The notes under the pieces were generated by a model, which ran no database searches, was not told the origin of the DNA, and saw only the letters and a list, made by a program, of their open reading frames with translations. Positions 1-6,125 of a stretch of 7,916 nt of DNA are shown in pieces. Position 1 is the first letter of the stretch. Every line of letters begins with the position of its first letter. Position numbers and translations under genes: made by a program. The DNA is from Bacillota bacterium (GTDB lineage: Bacteria > Bacillota > Clostridia > TANB77 > CAG-465), in contig JAEWPS010000040.1 of the NCBI GenBank assembly GCA_023460515.1, positions 1-7,916 of the forward strand, read 5' to 3'.

Positions 1-133
1 AAGAAATCAGACGAACGAGATGGAGCTGCCGCCAAAGGAGCTAAATCAGCGGGGGTCTGGACGACCAAACTGGACGCATGTTCTTGAAGGCGGGAAGGAG
101 CTAACGTACACCGCTTGAAGCTGACCTACCTGG
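1..133. other. Unassigned left-edge sequence
   Basis: I see no gene, RNA or clear repeat here. Read on the minus strand, it lies just past the stop codon of the transposase remnant at 134-430, so it may contain the end of the same decayed insertion element. No terminal inverted repeat could be recognised, partly because the window begins inside this region. Confidence 0.3.
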
Positions 134-430
134 TTAGGCGGATTCCAGTGTAGCCCATCGCCGGACGCCGACAATCTCTCCTTTGCATGATGGAACCTGT
201 TTGTAACCCTTGATCCAGCGGAAACCGCGCTCCACTTCGAGAAAGCCGGAGGCAACGTATCGGGATATCGCGCATTGACGTTGCACACGGCGTATCACGC
301 CTATGTACCCTGAATTCGATTTCATCACGTTGGTTGAAGAAACGTCTACCGGAGAGGCCGATCCAGAGGCTTCTCCGCTTTGCTGCCTCTTCTCCACGAT
401 CACGATGCGCTTGCCTGATTGCGGTTCGTT
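134..430 (-). pseudogene. Decayed C-terminal remnant of an IS256/Mutator-type transposase
   Basis: The minus-strand reading frame that stops at 134 contains, at about 188-340, a block resembling the C-terminal part of IS256-like DDE transposases. STNVMKSN sits where these enzymes have TNxIES. It is followed by a VIRRVQRQ segment, then RYVASGFLEVERGFRWIKGYKQVP, given here in two parts: RYVASGFLEVE and RGFRWIKGYKQVP. In known family members this reads roughly as RW..AGxLEAEKGFRRxKGYKxLP. The glutamate of the TNxIES motif is replaced by lysine, and the frame stops soon after the block. Upstream of about 430 the frame runs into AT-rich sequence that does not look coding. I therefore read it as a dead fragment left by an insertion sequence, not a working gene. 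The family call rests on remembered motifs and is tentative; another DDE transposase family is possible. Confidence 0.45.
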
Positions 431-441
431 TTCGTGTCCTG

Positions 442-473
442 TAACCTCAAAAATAATGCAATAACCTGAAAAA
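442..473. repeat. Direct repeat pair TAACCT(C/G)AAAAA, 20-base period
   Basis: TAACCTCAAAAA at 442-453 and TAACCTGAAAAA at 462-473 differ at one of 12 positions. Their starts are 20 bases apart, about two helical turns, so a protein could contact both on the same face of the DNA. They lie about 100 bases upstream of the predicted promoter, which suits an activator site (inference). No regulator gene is present in the window. Confidence 0.45.
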
Positions 474-537
474 GTGGATATTTGGCCAAACATGGAGAAA
501 AGTGAACTGTGTTGGGAGGTGGTTTTTATTAGTAAAA

Positions 538-566
538 CCGGAAATTCGCCCAAAAATCCGGAATTC
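538..566. repeat. Direct repeat pair CCGGAA(A)TTC next to the promoter
   Basis: CCGGAAATTC (538-547) and CCGGAATTC (558-566) start 20 bases apart, the same period as the pair at 442-473. The second copy ends six bases before the predicted -35 element at 573. Each copy contains a near or full GAATTC-like palindrome. They could form an operator; I do not recognise a known regulator's site. Confidence 0.35.
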
Positions 567-572
567 TATTTG

Positions 573-601
573 TTGACGGGAAGGGATGTGGGATGTAAAA
601 A
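573..601 (+). promoter_or_regulatory. Predicted sigma-A promoter of the transport operon
   Basis: TTGACG (573-578) matches five of six bases of the -35 consensus. After a 17-base spacer, TAAAAA (596-601) matches four of six bases of the -10 consensus. Transcription would begin near 608, giving a leader of about 50 bases before the first permease start at 659. The leader is too short for a typical riboswitch and shows no obvious structure. Confidence 0.5.
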
Positions 602-642
602 TAGGGCGTGCATTGCGAACAGCAAATTACAAGCGGAGATCA

Positions 643-650
643 AAGGGAGG
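643..650 (+). promoter_or_regulatory. Ribosome binding site that sets the first permease start
   Basis: AAGGGAGG lies eight bases before the ATG at 659. The frame is open from an earlier ATG at 608, but that codon has no such site and would add 17 polar residues (MHCEQQITSGDQREDCR) not expected in this family. It would also lie at the predicted transcription start. The start at 659 is therefore preferred. Confidence 0.75.
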
Positions 651-658
651 ACTGCCGG

Positions 659-1597
659 ATGCAGAGAAGATCAGGCGCAGTTACAATTCGCGTGAAGAGA
701 CACCGTTTAAAATGGCTGGAAAATGATTGGCAGCTGTATTGTATGCTCCTGCTGCCCGTAATCTACTATGTTTTGATGAAATATGTGCCCATGTACGGAA
801 CTATAATTGCATTCAAAAAGTACAGTGCACGGCTGGGTATATGGGACAGTCTCTGGGTAGGGCTCGAGAATTTTCGATTTTTGAGCGATCCATATTTCTA
901 CAAACTGGTACGAAACACATTGTTGCTGAACTTCTATAGTTTGTTGTTTGCTTTTCCTTCCTCCATCCTGTTCGCACTTCTGCTCAACGAAATGCGTGCT
1001 GCAAGGTATCGGAAGCTGGTGCAGACGACCTCTTACCTTCCACACTTTATTTCCACGGTGGTCGTCTGCGGATTGGTGACAAACTTTACCCGAACCAATG
1101 GCGGCATCGTAAATGACGTTATCGCAATGTTGGGCGGGGAACGCATCGCCTTCATGACAAAGGCGGAGTATTTCAGGACGATCTACGTAATTTCCGAGAT
1201 CTGGCAACACCTTGGTTGGGACGCCATCATCTACATCGCAGCACTGACAGGCGTCGAGTTGCAGTTGTATGAGGCCGCTCGAATTGAGGGCGCAAACCGC
1301 TTTCAGCAGATAATCCATGTCTCTCTTCCGGCCATTGCACCGACCATCACAATCATGTTGATTATGCGTGTGGGCAATATGATGAATCTTGGATATGAGA
1401 AAATCCTGCTGATGTATTCAGGCGCCACATATGAAACAGCGGATATTCTTTCTACCTATGTATACCGTCGCGGATTGCTGACGGCTGACTTTGGATATGG
1501 AACTGCCATCGGCCTCTTCCAAACATTTATCGCGCTTATACTCATCCTTTCCACCAACGCCATCGGGAAAAAAATTAGCGATACCAGTATATGGTGA
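659..1597 (+). CDS. ABC sugar transporter permease, LplB type (CUT1 family)
   Basis: An inner-membrane permease subunit of about 312 residues, the usual length for LplB-like proteins, which pair with a YtcP-like partner to carry oligosaccharides or sugar acids. Family marks are the LLPVIYYVLMKYVPMYG segment (residues 31-47) in and after the first membrane helix, the YLPHFIS segment near 126-132, and the cytoplasmic EAA loop EAARIEGANRFQQI (205-218) that contacts the ATPase. The C-terminal half carries the characteristic GYEKILLMY, ETADILSTYVYRRGL and FGYGTAIGLF segments and ends in DTSIW. It is the first gene of the operon and is followed after 12 bases by the second permease. No ATPase is encoded nearby; such systems commonly share an MsmX-like ATPase encoded elsewhere. 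The transported substrate cannot be read from the sequence. Confidence 0.93.
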   Translation: MQRRSGAVTIRVKRHRLKWLENDWQLYCMLLLPVIYYVLMKYVPMYGTIIAFKKYSARLGIWDSLWVGLENFRFLSDPYFYKLVRNTLLLNFYSLLFAFPSSILFALLLNEMRAARYRKLVQTTSYLPHFISTVVVCGLVTNFTRTNGGIVNDVIAMLGGERIAFMTKAEYFRTIYVISEIWQHLGWDAIIYIAALTGVELQLYEAARIEGANRFQQIIHVSLPAIAPTITIMLIMRVGNMMNLGYEKILLMYSGATYETADILSTYVYRRGLLTADFGYGTAIGLFQTFIALILILSTNAIGKKISDTSIW

Positions 1598-1609
1598 GGA
1601 GGAAGGCAA

Positions 1610-2521
1610 ATGAAGAAGTGGGAAAAGAACAACGGACACTTCGACGGTGTCTATCGGGCCAACGCTTTTGACTGGATAAATTACCTTTTTATGGGGATTC
1701 TGATTCTGATAACGCTCTTCCCGTTGTACTACTGCTTCATTGTCTCCTTCAGTGATGGCATGGCAGTTACCCGGGGCGAAGTCATCTGGCATCCCATAGG
1801 GTTTGACTTGTCGGCCTACAAGGTTGTGTTCGGGAATAGCCAGATTCTGCGCTCCTATCTCAACACGATCATCTATACTGTGGTGGGTACTGCGATCAAC
1901 CTGGCGATGACGGCATTGTGTGCGTATCCTCTGTCTCGCCCACATCTGAAGGGACGGAAATTCTTCAATTTTGTCTTTATGATGACGATGTTCATCAACG
2001 GCGGCATGATTCCTATGTATTTGCAGGTCAAGGCGCTCAATATGCTGGACACTGTCTGGGCGATTGTCCTTCCCGGTGCCATCAGTACCTATAACATGAT
2101 CATCATGCGTACCTTCTTTTCCTCCATTCCCGAAGAAATGCATGAATCTGCGTCGATTGACGGAGCGACGCAAATCCAAACCTTTCTGACCATGATCGTG
2201 CCGCTTTCCAAGACCATTATTGTTACATTGCTTCTGTTCTACGCCGTTAGTCACTGGAACAGCTATCTGTCAGCCCTGCTGTATTTGGAGGATTCCAAGA
2301 AAATGCCACTACAGATGGTGATCCGGAAGATGGTCATCGACAGTGATATCGCGAGTATGACGACCGCGAATTCGGCATCTGCATCCTCTGAGACACTCAT
2401 TACCGAGAGCAAGCTCAAGTATGCTGTGGTAATGATCTCCGTCATCCCGATGCTTATCGCCTATCCATTCTTGCAAAAGCACTTTGTTACTGGCGTGATG
2501 GTCTGCTCCGTAAAGGGCTGA
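1610..2521 (+). CDS. ABC sugar transporter permease, YtcP type (CUT1 family)
   Basis: The second permease subunit, 303 residues, forms the membrane channel with the preceding LplB-type protein. The first membrane helix is near residues 24-45 (INYLFMGILILITLFPLYY). The loop that contacts the ATPase contains EEMHESASIDGATQIQTF (175-192), a somewhat diverged EAA motif with ESA in place of EAA. Family marks include the FINGGMIPMYL segment (128-138) and the C-terminal YPFLQKHFVTGVM followed by SVKG; most relatives end in GSVKG, whereas this one has CSVKG. An AGGAGG site lies just before the ATG, and the gap to the first permease is 12 bases, so the two are surely co-transcribed. The length and all family segments are intact. 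Confidence 0.93.
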   Translation: MKKWEKNNGHFDGVYRANAFDWINYLFMGILILITLFPLYYCFIVSFSDGMAVTRGEVIWHPIGFDLSAYKVVFGNSQILRSYLNTIIYTVVGTAINLAMTALCAYPLSRPHLKGRKFFNFVFMMTMFINGGMIPMYLQVKALNMLDTVWAIVLPGAISTYNMIIMRTFFSSIPEEMHESASIDGATQIQTFLTMIVPLSKTIIVTLLLFYAVSHWNSYLSALLYLEDSKKMPLQMVIRKMVIDSDIASMTTANSASASSETLITESKLKYAVVMISVIPMLIAYPFLQKHFVTGVMVCSVKG

Positions 2522-2536
2522 CGGAAAGGAAGAAAA

Positions 2537-3661
2537 ATGTCCCATATTGCATCAGATTTTTTGATTGTACCCAATTCGCCGCTTGCAGGTGAAAGGACCT
2601 GTCTTTATGATGCTGCCCTGAACGAATGGCACTTCTGTCATCACCCTGCGCTGGGGACGTTTGGTGATCGACTCTTTGCGATGTGGTCTAATGGCTTGAC
2701 AGGGGAAGATGAACTGGGCCAGAGAATCATGTATGCCGTCAGTGAGGATGGGAAAAGTTGGAGTGCGCCGCGTGTTCTCTGTGAAGCCTTTGAGGGGAAA
2801 AGGATGCGCCGTGTGCTGACTGCCGCAGGTTTTCATACCTATGGTGGCAAACTGATCGCCTATATAGCCGCCTACGAGTACAAGGCGCTGGACGAAGTTG
2901 TCGACCAAAACGGCATGACACGCCGTGGAAAAGATTGTGTAGAAACCGCATTATACGCGATGACGTCAGAGGATGGAGAGCACTTTTCCGAACCGACGAA
3001 TTTGAATGTACCCATCTGCCCCAATTATGGCCCGCTAGTTCTACAAGATGGCCGGCTGTTGATGACGGGAAATTGGGCACATGCCTATACTAATGACCCC
3101 TTTGGCCTACGGGGCTGGACGCTGCGGGGCTTCTGCGATGATCCTGGCAAGCTGGAAATGCCGGTGCGCGATGATCCCAGCTACTTCTGGGGCGTATCAC
3201 AGGCTATGGGGCTGGAAGGAGCGCTGTGCGAAGGTGCATACCTTCAGGATGACAACGGAACAATTCATATGCTTCACCGCAGCTATGGACAGTGGCTGTA
3301 TGAATCAGACAGCCACGATGGTGGTGAGCATTGGTCGCTGCCTGAAGCCACCCGATTTCCAAACGGTAATTCAAAATTCTGTTTGGGAAGATTGCCGGAT
3401 GGTAGGTGCTTCTATGTAGGCAATCCTGCGCTGAACAGCAATCGTTGTCCATTGGTGTTGTCAATCTCTGAAACGGGCATGCGATTCTCCAAACACTATA
3501 TGATTGAAATGCAGCCGACCCGCCGAAAGTTTGATGGCTACGTCAAAGGGGGCATGTATGCTTATCCCCATGCGATTTGTAGGGGAGATTCGATGTATGT
3601 AATCTATTCCTTGTGGAAGGAAGACATCTATGTGTTGAAAATTCCCCTTGTAGACCTATAG
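2537..3661 (+). CDS. Cytoplasmic Asp-box (sialidase-fold, BNR_2-like) protein, probable glycan-cleaving enzyme
   Basis: A 374-residue beta-propeller protein related to sialidase-like (BNR_2) families. Four Asp-box-type repeats are visible: SEDGKSW (residues 69-75), SEDGEHF (144-150), SHDGGEHW (259-266) and the degenerate SETGMRF (311-317). Other family-like segments are HHPAL near 35-39, FPNGNSKFCLGRLPDGR (274-290) and YAYPHA followed by YVIYSLW (341-360). There is no signal peptide or membrane helix, so it should act in the cytoplasm on an imported substrate. The FRIP motif that supplies the first arginine of classical sialidases is not seen; the N-terminal region reads FLIVPNSP. Automatic annotation as an exo-alpha-sialidase would therefore be unsafe. 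Alternatives are a rhamnosidase- or glucuronyl-lyase-like propeller enzyme. It starts 15 bases after the second permease, behind an AAAGGA site. Confidence 0.75.
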   Translation: MSHIASDFLIVPNSPLAGERTCLYDAALNEWHFCHHPALGTFGDRLFAMWSNGLTGEDELGQRIMYAVSEDGKSWSAPRVLCEAFEGKRMRRVLTAAGFHTYGGKLIAYIAAYEYKALDEVVDQNGMTRRGKDCVETALYAMTSEDGEHFSEPTNLNVPICPNYGPLVLQDGRLLMTGNWAHAYTNDPFGLRGWTLRGFCDDPGKLEMPVRDDPSYFWGVSQAMGLEGALCEGAYLQDDNGTIHMLHRSYGQWLYESDSHDGGEHWSLPEATRFPNGNSKFCLGRLPDGRCFYVGNPALNSNRCPLVLSISETGMRFSKHYMIEMQPTRRKFDGYVKGGMYAYPHAICRGDSMYVIYSLWKEDIYVLKIPLVDL

Positions 3662-3669
3662 GGGAATTT
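3639..3669 (+). promoter_or_regulatory. Stem-loop over the stop codon of the Asp-box gene
   Basis: AAATTCCCCT (3639-3648) and AGGGGAATTT (3660-3669) form a perfect 10-base-pair stem with an 11-base loop. It covers the last codons and the TAG stop at 3659-3661, and ends 11 bases before the AGGAGG site of the next gene. No U-tract follows (CAATAAAAAAAGG), so it is unlikely to be a simple terminator. A processing, pausing or message-stabilising site upstream of the binding-protein gene is more likely. Confidence 0.5.
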
Positions 3670-3694
3670 CAATAAAAAAAGGAGGAGGATCCCT

Positions 3695-5230
3695 ATGAAA
3701 AAATCTTTGTCCCTGCTTATCTCGGCGATGATTCTGCTCTGCGCAATGGCCCCGATGGCTGCGATTGCGGAAAGCGACCCTGTGGTACTCACCATGGTAC
3801 GCACCGAGCACGCCTCTTTTACCTACAATCTGGATCAACCCGTGCTTGACGAGTTGGAGAAGCGCCTGGGAATCAAAATTGAGCTTCAGGCCTATCCGGC
3901 TGCAGACTACAATACCAAGATGAATATCCAGCTTGCCACCGATGACCTGCCGGATATCGCATTTTGGACCTATAGCCAGTTTGCCGATTACGCATCGGAG
4001 GGTCTCTTCCTGAACTTGTCCGATTACATGGACCGTCTGCCCAATTATGCGGCTACGCTGGAGAAGTATTCGAGCCTGAAGAATGCCTTCTACATCGATG
4101 GCAACTTGTATTGGTTCATTATGACGGCCGAAAATGCCCCGGATTACGGCAACTTCCCGATGGTTCGTCAGGACATACTGAAGGCGATCGGTTGGGATCA
4201 CACGCCCGACAATTACGAGGAACTGTATGAGATGCTCAAGGCGATCAAGGAGTATGATCCCAACTGCATTCCGATGGTTACCCGTGGCGTAGATGTCCTG
4301 TGGCGCATGGGTTATGCCTTCGGCACCTACAACGGCATCTATTTCGAGCCGGACGAGGGACGCTATGTGTACGGTCCGCTGACGGAACGTTATGAGAAGT
4401 TCATGGAGTACCTCAATCGTCTGTATAGCGAGGGACTGCTGGATCCCGATTTTGCGTCCTCCAACAAGAGCCTGTGGATGGAAGCGCTGACCAGTAGCAA
4501 GAGTTACTTCTTGTTTGAAAACGGTTCCTTTGCCACGGACATCAATCTGGTGACCGCTGCTTCCAACCCTGAGGCCAAGTTCATCCCGATGAAGACCCTG
4601 GAGAACTACTTTGGATCACGCCGCGCCATGTTCTTTGAGGGTAGCGGTGTCATCAGCCCCTTCCGCAACGATGTGTGGGTAATCTCCTCTCACCTGAGCG
4701 ACGAAAAGCTGGATGCCGCCCTGAAACTGATGGACTATCTGTACAGCGAGGAAGGCGCCAAGCTTTGCTCCTACGGCATTGAGGGGGAGAACTATACTGT
4801 TGCCGGCGATGGCGGCATCCAGTTTGATCAGGAGAAGATCAAATGGTATCTGTCCAACGCCAACGACCCCTACCGTGAATACTGCAATGAAATCGGCATT
4901 GGGTGCTTGGCGGTAGCTGGCCGCTTCTACGATGATGCGTGGTATGAATTCATGGATCAGGACTCCAAGGATATGTACGCGTTCTGGCTGGCCGACGAAA
5001 ACATAAAACCTTACAGCTACACCCTCTGTTTGAGCGCCGATCAGACTGCCTCAATCGTGGATGCGAAGACCGCCTGCGACACGCTGGTGTCCACGGAGTC
5101 CTTGAAATTCATCATGGGCACCCGTCCTCTGTCGGAATATGGGGATTTTGTGGAAGAACTGAAGGCTTTGGGCGCGGAGAACATAGAAAACGTCTACAAG
5201 GAAGCGTACCAGGCCTCTCTGGCGAACTGA
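3695..5230 (+). CDS. Exported ABC sugar solute-binding protein (extracellular family 1, LplA/YtcQ-like)
   Basis: A 511-residue substrate-binding protein that would deliver sugar to the two permeases. Residues 1-25 form a signal peptide: MKKS, a hydrophobic core, then AAIA followed by ES, a good signal peptidase I site. The LplA-type signature NIQLATDDLPDI lies near residues 77-88. A FPMVRQDILKAIGW segment, followed by a YEELYEMLKAIKEYDPN segment, is typical of the large binding proteins that pair with LplB and YtcP. The length of about 510 residues fits them. A very strong GGAGGAGG site precedes the ATG. Unusually for this group, the leader has no standard lipobox; its only cysteine lies inside the hydrophobic core (ILLC), without the small residue needed at -1. 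In lplABC-type loci the binding protein is usually next to the permeases; here the Asp-box gene separates them. Hairpins flank the gene. Confidence 0.92.
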   Translation: MKKSLSLLISAMILLCAMAPMAAIAESDPVVLTMVRTEHASFTYNLDQPVLDELEKRLGIKIELQAYPAADYNTKMNIQLATDDLPDIAFWTYSQFADYASEGLFLNLSDYMDRLPNYAATLEKYSSLKNAFYIDGNLYWFIMTAENAPDYGNFPMVRQDILKAIGWDHTPDNYEELYEMLKAIKEYDPNCIPMVTRGVDVLWRMGYAFGTYNGIYFEPDEGRYVYGPLTERYEKFMEYLNRLYSEGLLDPDFASSNKSLWMEALTSSKSYFLFENGSFATDINLVTAASNPEAKFIPMKTLENYFGSRRAMFFEGSGVISPFRNDVWVISSHLSDEKLDAALKLMDYLYSEEGAKLCSYGIEGENYTVAGDGGIQFDQEKIKWYLSNANDPYREYCNEIGIGCLAVAGRFYDDAWYEFMDQDSKDMYAFWLADENIKPYSYTLCLSADQTASIVDAKTACDTLVSTESLKFIMGTRPLSEYGDFVEELKALGAENIENVYKEAYQASLAN

Positions 5231-5242
5231 ACAATCCGGTAA

Positions 5243-5281
5243 AAGGAGGGAATGCCCGGTTCAACCGGGTATTCCCTCCTT
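5243..5281 (+). promoter_or_regulatory. Strong 18-base-pair stem-loop after the binding-protein gene
   Basis: AAGGAGGGAAT (5243-5253) pairs fully with ATTCCCTCCTT (5271-5281). Inside it, a G-U pair (5254/5270) and CCCGGT/ACCGGG (5255-5260/5264-5269) complete the stem, with a three-base loop TCA. It starts 12 bases after the stop codon. It is followed by CGATAAAAC, not a U-tract, so termination would be partial at best. In sugar transport operons such hairpins commonly protect the binding-protein message and reduce expression of later genes; that role here is inferred. Confidence 0.65.
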
Positions 5282-5298
5282 CGATAAAACGATGCCGC

Positions 5299-5304
5299 AA
5301 GGAG
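5299..5304 (+). promoter_or_regulatory. Ribosome binding site that sets the aldolase start
   Basis: AAGGAG lies eight bases before the ATG at 5313. An in-frame ATG at 5292 lies upstream of this site and would add only MPQGVSN, so it is not the likely start. The site is also exactly complementary to CTCCTT (5276-5281) in the right arm of the preceding hairpin, giving a possible alternative pairing. Confidence 0.7.
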
Positions 5305-5312
5305 TGTCGAAC

Positions 5313-6125
5313 ATGAACAGACCAATTCTCGCAAAGACTCTGCGGGAGAAATTCGCCCGGGGCGAAACGGTTATCGGAGGACATGTTTTCTTTACGGATT
5401 CCGAAATTTCGGAATTGCTGGGGGCACACGGCTTTGACGCCATTTGGATTGACGCGGAACATTCCGCTTTTGACTTGAATACCATACTGCATCATGTCAC
5501 GGCCTGCGCCGCGTCGGGAACGGCTTCTCTTGTTCGGGTAGCGTGGAATGATCCCGTGCGAATCAAGCCCATTCTGGAGATGGGCCCGGACGGCATAATT
5601 CTGCCCATGGTCTGCAGTGCTCACGAAGCGGAAGAAGCGGTAAAGAGTTGCAGCTATCCTCCCAAAGGGGTACGGGGATTTGGACCGAGGCGCGCCAATG
5701 GCTATGGTGCAGTGAGCAATCAGGAATATCTTGAAGACATAGATTCGTCATTTTTGCACATTCTCCAAATCGAACATTGCACGGCAATCGATAATCTCGA
5801 TGATATTTTGCGGGTGGAAGGCATTGACCTTCTGATATGCGGGCCCAATGACCTCTCTGCATCCTATGGGCATCTCTGCGATACACGCAATCCGGAAATG
5901 TTTCCGGTATACGATCTGTTCGCAGAGAAATGCCGGAAGGTTGGCAAGCCCTTTGGTGTCTCGCTGGGCGCTGGAGATCGCACTTCTATTCTGGATTGGG
6001 CGCGCCGTGGAGCAAATTTCATTGGATGCGGCGATGATATTGGCTATATGGATCTTGGATGCCGCTCGACATTTCAGTTCCTGCGCGATAACCATATCTG
6101 CGGTGAAAACGCTGGATTGGTCTGA
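5313..6125 (+). CDS. HpcH/HpaI-family class II aldolase (2-keto-3-deoxy sugar acid type)
   Basis: A 270-residue cytoplasmic TIM-barrel enzyme of the metal-dependent pyruvate aldolase family, which splits 2-keto-3-deoxy or 4-hydroxy-2-keto acids into pyruvate and an aldehyde. The active-site residues known from the family are all visible: His50 in WIDAEHSAFD, Arg75 in LVRVAWND, the metal ligand Glu154 in LQIEH and the metal ligand Asp180 in GPNDLSASYG. Also present are GIILPMV (94-100) and PPKGVRGFGPRRANGYG (116-132). Most relatives have QIET at the glutamate; His155 here is a small variation. The length is normal for the family. Candidate substrates are keto-deoxy derivatives of rhamnonate, glucarate, galactonate or similar; the sequence does not decide among them. 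It follows the binding-protein gene after 82 bases that include a strong hairpin, so its expression may be lower than that of the gene before it. Confidence 0.9.
   Translation: MNRPILAKTLREKFARGETVIGGHVFFTDSEISELLGAHGFDAIWIDAEHSAFDLNTILHHVTACAASGTASLVRVAWNDPVRIKPILEMGPDGIILPMVCSAHEAEEAVKSCSYPPKGVRGFGPRRANGYGAVSNQEYLEDIDSSFLHILQIEHCTAIDNLDDILRVEGIDLLICGPNDLSASYGHLCDTRNPEMFPVYDLFAEKCRKVGKPFGVSLGAGDRTSILDWARRGANFIGCGDDIGYMDLGCRSTFQFLRDNHICGENAGLV

Noticed and set aside
608..658. An earlier ATG at 608 as the start of the first permease
   Set aside because: It has no ribosome binding site, adds 17 polar residues and coincides with the predicted transcription start; the ATG at 659 has AAGGGAGG at ideal spacing.
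707..1318. Long minus-strand open frame opposite the first permease, and similar antisense frames at 1418-2254 and 3656-4201
   Set aside because: They show no family motifs or ribosome sites and lie opposite strongly supported genes; they are reading-frame shadows.
5252..5287. An 11-codon open frame (MPGSTGYSLLR) inside the hairpin, just after an AAAGGAGGG sequence
   Set aside because: The distance from the ribosome-site-like sequence to the ATG is only two or three bases, and the whole frame is a by-product of the hairpin stem. A leader peptide is not supported.
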